Made by a program: the position numbers and the translations under genes. This document shows positions 42,114-53,169 of a stretch of DNA of 64,000 bases, one piece after another. The notes beneath the pieces are model-generated. The model did no database searches. It was not told the DNA's origin and was given only the letters and a program-made list of their open reading frames with translations. The stretch is taken from the NCBI GenBank assembly GCA_029204225.1, contig CM055093.1:205001-269000 (forward strand). The letters run 5' to 3'. How positions within the stretch are numbered: the stretch's first letter is position 1; each line of letters starts with the position of its first letter. Source of the DNA: Diphasiastrum complanatum. Taxonomy: Eukaryota > Streptophyta > Lycopodiopsida > Lycopodiales > Lycopodiaceae.

Positions 42114-42766
42114 TGAAAATTGTCAACATTTTCTAGCTAGTTTGAGGCCTTTATTGGCAATTTTTGTACATAGTTTTGGATCTAACCTTTCACACGTGTT
42201 AAAGAGGCCTTGATACTTTTATTTTAGTATATACTTCATATTGAAGAAGTCTCAAACTTCAAGACCTTCGAAATGACACCAAAATCATGTCATTTGGACA
42301 TATAGGCCAAAATTGGCTATTTTAGGCTACTGGTGCCCTAAAATTGGGTCCTAAGTTCTAGAGAGAGGAGAGAGAGTCATCTCTCTCACCTATATTAGGC
42401 TGAAATTCGTGGAGAACAGGTAGGAGAAACTTATTGTATTGTTGAGAGAGATCAATAGATCATTGTCACAGTTTCTTCCTCCATTGAGAGCATTGCTTTG
42501 TGTATTGTCTTCAAGCTTTTGTGTATGATCTTAAGAGGTTTCCAAAAGTGGTAGGCTGTTGTTGTAGGGCTGGTATGCTGTTGTTTTTGGCTGCCATCAG
42601 TACCTTTTATTAGTTTCTTTTGTCTCTTGATTGCTTTGTCAAGTTCATGTGTATCAAAGGTAGCATTAGGATGCTTTGCCATTTCTAGCTTTTGTAGCTT
42701 GTTGTGCAAATATCTTAGCCAAGTCTTTTGGGAGTTTGGATCCATTCAAGATCCACTTTTTTCACA
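42114..42766 (+). repeat. 3' LTR of the gag-protease element
   Basis: Matches the 5' LTR nearly throughout and adds about ten bases near its end (caaatatcttagcc). Low divergence suggests a fairly recent insertion compared with the host Gypsy relic. Confidence 0.9.
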
Positions 42767-43160
42767 TTTATGCCTACAACGTGATGTCTTTTGGCTTCTA
42801 TAACCCCCCATCCATGTTCCAACACATCACACAGATGGCGTTTCAAGATCTGCTCCACCTAATCATCGAGATTTATATTTGATGATCTGGGTCTGCATTC
42901 TTCGAAAATAAGCCTCAAAGCACTCAAAAAGATCTTCATTCGATGTCATAGGTTTGGAATATCACTAAACCTTGAGAAATGTCAAATCTGGGTCACCTAT
43001 GGGGTTGTGCTCAAACATAGGACCATATGTCATTCATAAAATTTTTTCCAATCGAGCCGTCCAATTAGAGACATTTGATGGAATACTCCTAGACACTGTC
43101 GTCAATGGTTGTCATCTACGACGGTACTACAAAGAGTTGGTTTTTGCTGACCCTATCTAA
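42767..43160 (+). pseudogene. Gypsy pol fragment, right part (RT joined to integrase tail)
   Basis: Resumes the RT at YAYNVMSFGFYNPPSMFQH and MAFQDLLHLIIEIYI. After stops and frameshifts it reaches the RT end (WNITKP and CQIWVTYGVVL-type wording). It then jumps to a Gypsy integrase C-terminus: GPYVIHKIF, AVQLETFDGILLDT, VNGCHLRRYY. RNase H and the integrase core between them are missing, so the element had lost its middle before the LTR element inserted. Confidence 0.75.
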
Positions 43161-43859
43161 TAACAACACTCTTTAGTGTGTATATAAATTGTTTCTGTTT
43201 ATTATTTCATTATTTTTGTACTTCTTGATTGCTTATGTCTGTCATTATTGAATTCTTTTTTCTCATCATTATCCTTCATTGATATTTTTTTTCCATCACC
43301 AAGAGTGTCCCAGGTCAACATCATATGGTATAGCTTCAGAGGATAGATTTTACAGCTCTTGTAGGTCCATATTCCTTCTGTATTCTGAGTCATTTTTTCG
43401 ACAATAAATAAATTTGGTAATTGAGACCACATGTCCAACTGAGAACTTTCTCATAATTAGGCATTGTCATTTTTTATTTCATTTAGTAAGTTCTTCAACA
43501 GAGTAATCTCATTTTTCCGACAACAAATAAATCTGGTAATTGAGACCACATGTCCAACTAAGAACTTCCTCATACTTAGACATTGTCATTTTTTACTTCT
43601 TTAGTAAGTTCTCCAATAGAGTAAATTTATATGAGCACTCAACCGAGTCTCCACTTGACATCTCGACCAAGCCGAGTGCTACAACAAGTGACCGAGTAAT
43701 CATGAATAATGTCTTGACCGAGTCCTCTGGATTTCTACCTAGCTCAATCTCGACCGAGTCGAGCCTGTCTTCAACATCATATCCAACTTAGGGCTTCAAT
43801 GGCTATAAATTGGCCCTGATAGCTCGAACTCATTTGCACCTCAACCACGTGCAAATTTT
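43161..43859. other. Gypsy 3' region with tandem duplication
   Basis: Two ~118-bp copies (about 43390-43507 and 43508-43620) share gacaa-aaataaat, ggtaattgagaccacatgtc and cattgtcatttttta. Iterated cgaccgagtc words follow (43630-43780); similar words occur near 49500-49650, so this may be old Gypsy LTR. A TATA-like ctataaatt is at 43801. Confidence 0.55.
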
Positions 43860-44264
43860 TTGATGTTTCTAGCGACCAATACTGGCGATCTTTGTGCATA
43901 CAAGCTCACTTTTGACGATCTTCAGTTCATTACGACCACTCTTGACCATTCGTTCACATCATTACACACCATCTCCAGTCATCCACCATGGATCCAGAGT
44001 TCCATCATCATCCATTTCTCACAAAAACCTAATGCGCCAGAGTTTGCTACATTCCAAAAAGTCGTCGAATCTTGTAAAGGCAAAACCGTTGAGGGGTAAC
44101 GCTACTGGAGCTTGCAAACAACACATCATTCGACACCGATTTGGGTTGAAAGCTTGCTACCAGTACGCTACTGAGGAGAAACATCATGATCCTATTAGAA
44201 GAACATTGTTCCAGCATGTTCACCACCTATTCTACCACGGAAACCAGTGCATCCCGATCAATTA

Positions 44265-44870
44265 ATTCCTATACAACTGTGAAGCTTCTCTTTCAACACA
44301 ACAGACACCTTCAAAAATTTTCCAACATTTTTTTGTCTACAATGGCGATCATCGTTTCATCCATAAATGAAGATCTACTCATGTAGATTGAAGACTGCGA
44401 AAGCAATCATGCAGCGTGGGAAAGATTAAAGCAGAAGTATGAAGTGAGAACTGCAGCTTCAGTCATGCACCTTCAAAATCAGCTGCAATCCATACGATGG
44501 GATGACAACCAGTTGGATCAGCGCGTTGAGAAGATCAGAACGATCTTCGCTCAGCTCACTGCATCAGGACAAGAGCATCAGGTCCCAGCACCACAACAGC
44601 TGATGTACTTCATGAAATCTCTACCGACATCCTATCATGCTCATATTGAGTCTACCAGATATGACATTCGACAAAGTAGTCAGTCGTGTCGCTGATGAGA
44701 GACTGATGAGAGATGAAGGAGAGGGAAGTAGTGATCAAGAGAAGGCTCTCTTCACAAAAGGAAAGAAGAAGAACAAGATCATACTCACAAAAGCGAGAGT
44801 ACAGTCCACCGAAGAGACTAGTGATGGTTTGTGTGTGTGGTATTACTGGAATAACGGATTTAGTATAGCA
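44265..44870 (+). pseudogene. Copia gag fragment
   Basis: Reads TMAIIVSSINEDLLM, IEDCESNHAAWERLKQKYE, SVMHLQNQLQSIRW and PQQLMYFMKSLPTSYHAH, then frameshifts into a Lys-rich tail. This is the Copia (UBN2) gag pattern, with TAG at 44383-44385 and a frameshift near 44660. No zinc knuckle or pol follows. Confidence 0.72.
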
Positions 44871-45302
44871 GTATGATATCGCGAGCTCCTCAGGCATCAA
44901 AGACAGTCATCGTCTAATCAAAAGCATAGGAGTCGTAGACGTCCATGTTTTGATTAGAGCGAATAAACAAGCATGATCAAACAACGATAGAGTGCATTCA
45001 ATCACAACAAGCATGTGAGAGATTTCAACAAGTTTAGTCATATTTTGGTAGATCGTCAATTGAGGCCAAAATTCATTTTAGACTTAGAGATAAACTTTTT
45101 GAAGTTATATTAGTTTAAAATACATTCAATAAACACTTTTTGAAAGTGTGGGAAAGCTGGTAGTCGAGTTTGAGAGAGTTTCAAATTTGAACTTTGGGTA
45201 CATTGAATATAGACCCAAAAATATTAGGATTTACATTTTGGAGGGAAAGCCAAGTGGCCAAATAGGATTTGGACCTGTTATATATTGTTGTTCTATCCAT
45301 TA

Positions 45303-46366
45303 GGGCCCTTTTTGGACTCAAAAAAGGGCCTCTTCCTTGCCTAAACGTGTTTGCTAATTAGGATTAATTAACTCGCTAATCGTCCTACGTGGCAACTCAT
45401 TATGGGTTTATCATGAGTTAACTCATACTTCAATAGCCTTCACTTAGACCTAGCGTAATAATATAGCAAGTACAAGTGATTTAGGATCTAAATGAAGAGA
45501 TGGTCAGTATTTTTTGAAGGCCTTCAAAAAATCGTTTTATGACTTGTATTGAGGTAAAAAGGGGGCCCAATATTTCATTGGGTCCCCAAATTGAAAAAGA
45601 ATTCAAAAAAAAAAGTGTGGGATGGGGCATGGAATACACCCCCCCCCCCTGCTCCCTCCTCCTGCGATGCCCGTACCCGCTCCCTCCCCTCTCCCGATCT
45701 CAGTCCCTCAGTCCCCGGGCCGCTGGCCTAGTTCAGCGCGCAGCAGCCCGGGGTCGCCATTCAACGCCCCCCCCTTCCGGACAACAAGTGGGGGGCAAAA
45801 ATTTTTTGCCTAGAGGCCCACGCGCTCATCCAGGTCAGCGGCCCGAAGTGGGCAGCGCGCCCGGGCTGCTACGCGCTGAACTAGGCCAGCGGCCGGGGGA
45901 GTGAGGGACTGAGATCGAGAGAGGGGAGGGAGCAGGTACGGGTGTTGCAGGAGGAGGGAGCGGGGGGGAGGGGGGTATTGTACAAGGGGAGGGGGGGGTG
46001 TACTCCATGCCCCCTCCCACACTTTTTTTTTTTGAATTTTTTTTCAATTTGGGGGCCCAATGAAATATTGGGCCTCCTTTTTACCTCAATACAAGTCATA
46101 ATACGCATTTTTGAAGGCTTTCAAAAAATAATAGCCATCTCTTCATTTAGATCCTAAATCACTTGTACTTATCATATCATCATTACAAGTAGAGTCGGAG
46201 GAGAGTTAGTGGGTGGGTTAGAATTTGTAGATAAAATTTACACATTGGATGTGCCATGTCATATGGACCATTCCATCTCAATTGTCATTCTCTTATTGGT
46301 ACACATGTCGTCATTAACACTAATTATAATTAGTGAAGAGGCCTTTTTTGAGACCAAAAAGGGCCC
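45303..46366. mobile_element. Terminal-inverted-repeat (foldback) element
   Basis: Outer ends gggccctttttgg and ccaaaaagggccc are inverted and flanked by TA on both sides. Inside, 45468-46170 forms an almost continuous palindrome with arms of about 350 bp starting aagtacaagtgatttagg. The centre is GC-rich (gcccgg, gcagcccgg). No transposase is present. A TA flank would suit a Tc1/mariner-type MITE, but the family is not clear. Confidence 0.72.
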
Positions 46367-46399
46367 TAATGAAGAGACCTGGTGACGGAGATAGTCACA

Positions 46400-47478
46400 A
46401 GTTAAGAAGAAGAGATGCATGTGAAGAGTTCAAAGTAGGATGTACTTTGAATGATGGCATTGTGAATGATAGTGAGGAAGAATTATTATTGTATGAATCA
46501 TTACCTAAAATATTGAATAGAAATTCTTGAAAAAGATATTACTTCAGTAATCCTTATGTTGAAGGTACTAATCATTTCTTCATGGCTTCTAATGTCTTTG
46601 AGGTTTCTGCTTCTTATGATGCAATCATTAAGAGGGAGTCTTATGAAGGAAAGAGCAATGGAAGATTGGTTCTTGGGAAGATCCAAGGCATGGATCTCAC
46701 ATCTCTTTACCAACTCAAAGGATTCTATGATTATGAATTGATCACTCATGATCGAGATGGCAAAAGATTGGTTGGAGAAGACTACATGGAGCAAATCGAG
46801 AGGCAATTTCTTCAAGGCAGGGGAAACTTATTGGTGAGCTTATTGAGGTTTTTTATGGACTCAAGAGGGATGGATTTATTAGGTTTGATACTCATCTTCA
46901 CCTACTCTACCTTGTTAGATGGAAATTTTGGAATCTACCTTTTGATTTATGATGGTGCCATCAATGGCATTGTTTTCACTAACCTTTGTGGAAATTCAAA
47001 ATCAAGCATTGATGAGATCTTGTTGGATCTAGATCATATGTTTGAGATGGAGTATTTCCAGAGGTTCAGGTTTGAAGATATTCATATCTTTGATATCTTT
47101 GATGATCAAGAGAAAGGTAAGCAAGTGGAAGCGACTCACTTTGCTTTACTCACGTATTTTGGAGAATCTTCTTGTGTAGATGATGCTATGCAAATGGATA
47201 TTGGTTCTCATAGTTTTTGTGCGAAAAATCAAGTAATGGATCTGGAAAACAAAGTTTGTTCAATGACTTTGATGGTCAAGAGGAAGATCAAGAGGTTGGC
47301 CTCAAAGGGCGTCAACAACACAGAAGGAAATGTGGCAATTTCGAGCAAGTCAAGAGCATCAAAAGAAGGCCAAGATGTTTTGGATTTGTTTTTGCAGAAG
47401 TCTTTGAACTCAAGTAACACCAAAAGGGAAAAGGAAGTGTTTTTCAAGTTTACTTTACTTGTTCCATCTCATGTTTGA
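46400..47478 (+). pseudogene. Unrecognised module, second copy
   Basis: The longest frame (from 46582) contains GKIQGMDLTSLYQLKGFYD, HDRDGKRLVGEDYMEQ, SSIDEILLDLDHMFE and FRFEDIHIFDIFDDQE. It keeps the order of the module at 40.5-41.5 kb, including an upstream segment (FKVGCTLNDGIVNDSEE). A frameshift lies near 46830 relative to the other copy, so neither copy is a perfect gene, but together they show a constrained protein. No known domain was recognised. Confidence 0.55.
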
Positions 47479-47630
47479 GCAATTTCATGTGGATGTGTGC
47501 AAATTGTCCAAGATATAGACAAACTACCTACATTGTCTTGCAATATCTTAATGTTGGAGTTGTACTAGCATTCTTGGTTGGTTTTGATGATGGAAATGAA
47601 GCTATTGGAGGTTAATTATATCACTCATCC

Positions 47631-48167
47631 ATGATCAAGTTCTCAAGTGTTGAGCTACTTGATGCCAATGTTTGGAGATTGTCAATTTTTAGTGAATTCA
47701 TGGTCATTTTCTTGTGTCAATTAGATCTTGAAGATGGACTAGTGCAACCTACTTGGTTTATGGAGTCATGTGGTGCTAGATTTGCATTATTAATGTACTC
47801 ACCTAGTTATGGATTTCCAAGGTTTGATGGTTTCTTGTGGCAAGATGGAGATGGAGGCTCATTCATGGAGTTTTATGGTGGAGACATATCAAGAAAGAAC
47901 GAAGTTGGAGGAGACAAGCAAGCAAATGGTCATCACTCACATTTATTGTCTGGTTGCTGTAATTTTTCAAAGAGTTCAAAGTTTGAAACATGGAGGAATC
48001 ATTTCATTCACATTCTATTTGGTTCTTGTTCTAGTTATATCTTGATATGTAAAATTGATGTAAGAAATAGTGAAGCATCCAATTTGGACACTATTCTCTA
48101 TATCAATTATGAAAGATACTTTAGAACATTAGAAGGAGATCTATACTTAGGATGGAGATCATTCTAA
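47631..48167 (+). pseudogene. 3' coding part of the second copy
   Basis: Contains QLDLEDGLVQPTWFMESCGA, also found inside the C-terminus of the protein at 38598, and GDGGSFMEFYGG and KIDVRNSEAS, matched near 41700-41960. The product is unknown. It ends just before the 3' LTR at 48222. Confidence 0.5.
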
Positions 48168-48333
48168 AGTTGGATCAAAGTTGTATGGTTAAAACTATGC
48201 CACAACTAGTTGAAGAGGGAGTGTGAGAGATTTCAACAAGTTTAGTCATATTTTGGTAAATTGTCAATTGAGGCCAAAACTCATTTTAGACTTAGAGATA
48301 AACTTTTTGAAGCTATATTAGTTTAAAATACGT

Positions 48334-49282
48334 CTATAAGGTACCTGTGCAGGGTTTGGCTAACCAGGCATACTGTGTTGGATAGACTTCAAGGTAGTTT
48401 GAAACCATTTGTAGTTGGTGTTGCTTATTAAGTAACTCCAACTGGGATTTCCAAAGCTGATCTTGGGTATCCTCGATCGCCTTCGACTCATGGGTTGCAT
48501 TATGTGATTTCCGTTCCCTAGGTTTGTCAACATCAGATCCTTTGTCTTCTTCCTTGACGGCATCAGACATAGCTAAGTTGAGGCTCGTATATTCATCATT
48601 GGATTTAAGCTCGCGTCTAATCCATCTTGGAAGGCCTACTCAAAACCAGATCATGAGCATTTGTTCGGTGGGTTGTTCATGTACTTGACTTTTTAAGCGC
48701 TTGAAACGTCCAATATAGTCTCGTACGCATTCATCTTTTGCCATCTTGATGCTACTCAATTTGACAAAAGGACTCTCTGTCAGACGAAAGGATTTGAAAC
48801 GCATGATAAATGATTCTTTTAATACAGACCAATCTAATTTATCTTCACGATCAAGATTAAAAAACCAGTCACGTGCTTTAGCGATCATGGTCATGGAAAA
48901 CAATTGGACCATAGCGTAGGGAGATGTTTCGCCATACACATCACACGCGTTCTCAAATATTTGCAAAAATCGTGAGGGTCCGAACTACCATCAAACTTGG
49001 ATAGATCCAACTTGGATATTCTCTTCTCAGAATGAGCTCTGTGAATGGCAAAAGCTCCATTCAGGTGTGTTTAGCGTGTGATGTTTCAACACCGTGAAAA
49101 TGGGCTCGTGCTCGTGAAGACTCGGCTCTATTAGATTCTTGTCCCTCAAATGGATTTGAGGATGGCTCGTGGATTTGTGACCGCATTCGGTAGAACCTAC
49201 GACGTCTGATTTGTTCAGCTGTAGGAGACAACATTTCGTGTGGATAATCTTCTGGGATATTATAATCATTATGATGTTCCAT
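48334..49282 (-). pseudogene. Gypsy gag
   Basis: Starts MEHHNDYNIPEDYPHE at 49282. It then shows SKLDLSKFDGSSDPH and, after a frameshift near 48975, the retrotransposon gag domain: ACDVYGETSPYAMVQLF, ARDWFFNLDREDKLDW and ECVRDYIGRFKRLK. TGA at 48640-48642 interrupts a frame that continues in phase with a charged C-terminus (ERKSHNATHESKAIEDTQDQ). Gag would form the Gypsy capsid. It faces away from the Gypsy pol at 49.6 kb. Confidence 0.82.
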
Positions 49283-49649
49283 TGTGTACTATCGTGTATT
49301 TTTGTGTTTTGTATGGGTTTCTGGTGTTTTTGTGATTTTATTTTTTTTTGCTAGTAGGGAATTCAAGGGGGAGACTCAGTATCAGAAGCGCTTTCTATTG
49401 GTATGAGTGGTGTTTTTTGAAAAAGAAAATGGGTGTATGTCTTTTTTTTTCTCTTTTTTTAGCTCTAAGGCTCTGTCGAGATGATAGTTTGGTCGAAATG
49501 GCAATCAGAGATCTCGATCAAAAATTTTAGGATTTGGTGTTGATTCGGCCGGGTTGACATGCTATTGAAATGATCCGGTCGAGATTTGATCCAATTGACT
49601 CAGTCGAGATCTGACCAGAGACTTGGTCGAGATCGTGACTAGCACCATT
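49283..49649. other. Junction between opposed Gypsy gag and pol
   Basis: Contains T-rich runs and repeated tcgaga/ggtcgag words like those at 43630-43780. It is the breakpoint region of a rearranged Gypsy element; no boundary motif is clear. Confidence 0.45.
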
Positions 49650-50990
49650 AACATCTTTTGAGGGACCTACAAAGACAATACCTCTTAATTTGAAGGATGA
49701 TGATGAAGACATAGACCGTATCGTACACGTAGGAGCCCACTTGTATCCAATCCAATTACGGGATTTAGAAAAGCTATTGCGCAAATACAGAGATGTGTTT
49801 GCATAGAATTATAAAGAAATGAAGGGAGTTCCTCCTGACGTTGTTGTCCATACAATCTCATTACAGGATGGTGCCATACCTATAAGAGCAAAATCTTATC
49901 GTGCCAATCCTACATATTGAGAGAAGATACGAGAAGATATTCAAAGCTTCTCGATGTTGGTTTCATTTATGAAATCGAACACACCAGTTGGGTATCACCA
50001 ATTGTGGTGGTACCAAAGAAAAATGGTAAACTTCGTATCTGTGTGGATTTGAAGAAACTTAATGATCAAACAAAAAAGGATCACTTTCTCTTACCTTTGA
50101 CCACACAAATCCTCGAAGATATGGCAGGAGCAGAAGCTTTTAGCTTCCTAGACGGTTTTAGTGGCTATTTCTTAGTCCAAACTGCTCTTGAAGATCGCTT
50201 CAAAAAGGCCTTTGTTACAGAGTTTGGCACATTCACATATCAAGTTATGCCATTCGGTTTGTGCAATACCCCATCCACATTCCAAAGGGTGATGCAACGA
50301 GCTTTCAAAGATTTGTTACACAAGAATCTAGAGATTTATCTCGACGGTCTTGGTGTACATTCTTCCAAAGATAAACATCTTGATGCCCTTGAACAAGTGT
50401 TCATTCGATGTCGTTGGTTTGGAATTTCATTGAATCCCAAAAAGTGCCAAATTTGGGTTACCCATGGTGTGGTGCTGGGCCACATCATTTCTCGAAATGG
50501 TATAGCCACTAATCCCAAAAAGATCAAAGTGATTCTAGAAATGCCCCTACCAGGAACAATGAAAGAAATTTATGTCTTTTTGGGCCACACATGTTATTAT
50601 CAAATTTTTATTTTACACTACATTGATAAAGCACAGTTAGTATATCAAATCGTTACTGATCCAAGGTGGACAAAAGAAATGATTAAAGCCTTCAAAGACC
50701 TCAAACAAACTTTAGTCACCACACCCATTCTTCGCGTGCCCGATTATAATAAGGAGTTTCATGTGCATACCGACGCTAGTAAGTATGCTATTGGTGCTGT
50801 TTTAGTGCAACTCGAAGAATTCGGAAAGGATTTCCCAATCCATTTCCTAAGTCGTCAGCTTGTTCTAGCTAAGGTTAACTATTCCACAACAGACCGAGAA
50901 GCACTAGCAATGGTCTATGTTGTTCAACAATTTTGACATTATTTGTTAGGCCAGCTTTTTGTTTTCTATACTAACAATCATGCTCTTCTT
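49650..50990 (+). pseudogene. Gypsy reverse transcriptase and RNase H
   Basis: RT motifs run from SWVSPIVVVPKKNGKLRICVD through FSFLDGFSGYFLVQ and QVMPFGLCNTPSTFQRVM to the RNase H start FHVHTDASKYAIGAVLVQ and TTDREALAMVY. The catalytic box, normally YxDD, reads IYLDGLGV (50337-50348), so the second Asp is lost. Other lesions: TAG at about 49804, TGA at about 49918, a frameshift near 49945 and TGA at 50934-50936. Protease and integrase are absent. It is inactive. Confidence 0.88.
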
Positions 50991-50999
50991 TACCTATTG

Positions 51000-51792
51000 A
51001 ACTGTTTTTTTTTTCATTCTATGAATATTTTTTCTTTTCCACAATTGCTGTAAACCCATTGGTTTTACACTTATCCAAACAAAAAATCAAAATATTTTTT
51101 CCATCATCTGACAAGATTTCATCCGCCAACCGCCAGACTCATTTGCGTCCGACGACTCATTTGCGTCCGACGAGCCCATTTGTATCCGATGACATTTGCA
51201 TATGACACCAAACCTAAAAGAATTTTGGTATAAATACCTCAGCCGCCCAGTTCATTCTTACTTCACACAATTTTCGGACGAGTTCATGTCTGTCTAATAA
51301 ATTTCAGGCGATCTTCCTGTTTTCTGATCTGATTCAGCCGTTGCTTCTTACATCCTCACCACTATCACATCCTCTTTCGTTTGATTCGTTCTCCATCATT
51401 CTACATATGCATTCATCTCCACTTCCGGAAACCCTACCACATTTTCCCTCACAAACATTACACACTTTAACTTTTTGCTTGGGTTTTTTTTATATACTTT
51501 TAAATTATTTGTCTTTTCATTTCCAAAGTTTTTGCCTCCACAATTTGTCATTCCACTTTACATTTTCATTTTTTGCGTCCGCCAACTCCTTTTTGAGTTT
51601 GCATCCGCCAGTTCGTTTCTGAGTTTCCATCCGCCAGCTCCTTTCTGACTTAGCATTCGCCATCCACTTTCATTTTGCATCCGCCAATTTGCATCCGCCA
51701 CTATCCCCGACAATTTGCATCCGCCACTATAGAGAACTTCCCATCTGACAACACTACAGAGAACTTCCAAAAAAAATTAAAATTTTTCAAAA
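51000..51792 (+). promoter_or_regulatory. Promoter-like leader with cgtccg and tgcatccgcca repeats
   Basis: A tataaata box at 51229-51236 is followed by about 560 bp of T/C-rich leader before the ATG at 51793. tttgcatccgcca or close variants recur at least five times (51570-51730), with gcgtccgac earlier. It looks like the 5' region (LTR or promoter) of the unrecognised coding region that follows. Confidence 0.5.
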
Positions 51793-52964
51793 ATGGTCGA
51801 TTCGGATTCAGACCACAATGAAGAGATTCCTGATATGCCTAAGACGCTCAACCTCATTCTGTGTGAAGCTGACACGATTAAACAGTGGTATACAACAAGC
51901 TGAACCAGTGTTTCAGTTACTTGAATTTCAAATTCCTCCTTGGAAGGGCCACCAGAGCCTTTATCTGATGTACCAAGCATACGAAAATTTTGATCATAAG
52001 CAACTCACCTTTCGCATCTTCAAAACTTTCAGGTGATTGTCTACTTGGCTGGCAGCAACCTCACTACCTTTGGCTTCCCTAGTGGCCATAAGGAGAAACC
52101 AGTCAGGTTGACCAACACGTTGCAGCAGCCCTATGCACGATTCCTTGACACATCTCTTGACAAATGGAAGAACAAGGATGGCATTCTCCTCGAGGCCATC
52201 AAGTGCAAGGAATAATGAGTTGCATGTGTGTACCTTACAAAGTATACTTACACGAGAAAGGCACATCTGTTGAGGATCCCCCTCCAGATCTTTGCCATGT
52301 TGGGAGAATCCTATAAAGGCCACCAAAATATGTACAATTGGGCCGGATTCATCTCCCGACAACTGATTATTGTCTTGCAAAAAAAATCTCCGGTTACCTC
52401 CCTGAGGTATATATTTTTTGATGTGGCTTGAAGTCAATCCACCATTGACTTGCATCTTGCCTTAGCTCCACGGGCTGCTGCTACTAGCCGAGGCTTTATT
52501 CCATCACAACCTTCCACCTCATCTTCTCAACAGGCTGCCACTTTCATGAACGTCGCATCAAGAAGAGGCATGACAGATCATCCCCACTTGTTGATACCAC
52601 ATCACTAGCAAAGAAGTCGAGAAACAAGATGACCGCCTGCAAACCACCTCCAAAGTCCGCGACAAAGTCAGATATCCCACAAACAAGAACCACCAAGCTG
52701 ACTCTCATGAAGCAACGCAAACAGATGGCAGGCTATGAAGATGTATCTTCTAGCAGTGAAGACAATGAGGATGAAGAGGAGGGCAGCCTCCAAACCAGAC
52801 GTACTCGACAACGTCGAACCTCACCGATTACCTCCTCACATCAACACCATATCCAAATCACCCAGAAGACACCGGTGCAATCACCACCTACAAGCACCCG
52901 ATCCCCATCACCGTCGGGATCCGTTTCTGTTGTTACCTCACCCCCTCATGCCCAGCAGACATAG
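51793..52964 (+). pseudogene. Unrecognised decayed coding region, N-terminal part
   Basis: Starts MVDSDSDHNEEIPDMPKTLN. After stops and frameshifts it continues YLAGSNLTTFGFPSGHKEKP, ARFLDTSLDKWKNKDGILLE and HLLRIPLQIFAMLGESYKGH. It then becomes Ser/Pro-rich with acidic patches (SSSEDNEDEEEG). I recognise no domain. Several stops show decay. The Ser/Pro-rich and acidic tail, TATA-bearing leader and neighbourhood suggest a retroelement or captured protein, but this is inference. Confidence 0.4.
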
Positions 52965-53169
52965 GCAACAGTTTCAGGGGAGGGAGAAAGGGAGCTGTCT
53001 GCAACCACACAAACATGTTAAACTATTCTCCTACTAATCGACTAATCGACATTTTAATCTTCGTTCAATTCTTAACTTGCAAGTTTTCTTCATGTTTCTA
53101 CACAGTCTGCAGAACCACTCGGAAATGGCTCACATGTGGCTCCGACGTTTATTAACATCATCGACAAAC

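Larger units (their letters stand above)
36811..42766 (+). mobile_element. Gag-protease-only LTR element (non-autonomous)
   Basis: About 6 kb with two long LTRs, a canonical initiator tRNA-Met primer site and a purine-rich tract (gaagagggagtg) before the 3' LTR. The flanks carry tttatg at 36805-36810 and 42767-42772, a 6-bp target duplication inside a Gypsy RT. The interior encodes gag and protease but no integrase, reverse transcriptase or RNase H. It must therefore be copied by another element. Downstream of the gag-protease frame lies an unrecognised coding module shared with a second copy at 45-48 kb. Confidence 0.88.
45013..48336 (+). mobile_element. Second, truncated copy of the gag-protease-only family
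   Basis: A direct repeat starting gtgagagatttcaacaag occurs at 45013 and 48222, the beginnings of two LTRs; the right copy stops at about 48336. Between 46400 and 48220 the interior is homologous to 40500-42110. Gag and protease are deleted. A terminal-inverted-repeat element interrupts the left part. The LTRs are only loosely like those at 36811 and 42114, so this is a related subfamily. Confidence 0.72.

Noticed and set aside
45612-46022. Proline-rich ORFs in the foldback element
   Set aside because: They read C- and G-runs of the palindrome in both strands symmetrically; no coding evidence.
49368-49392. Primer-binding site for the Gypsy pol (agtatcagaagcg)
   Set aside because: It differs from the tRNA-Met site by an insertion and substitutions, has no LTR end before it, and is not followed by gag on the same strand.
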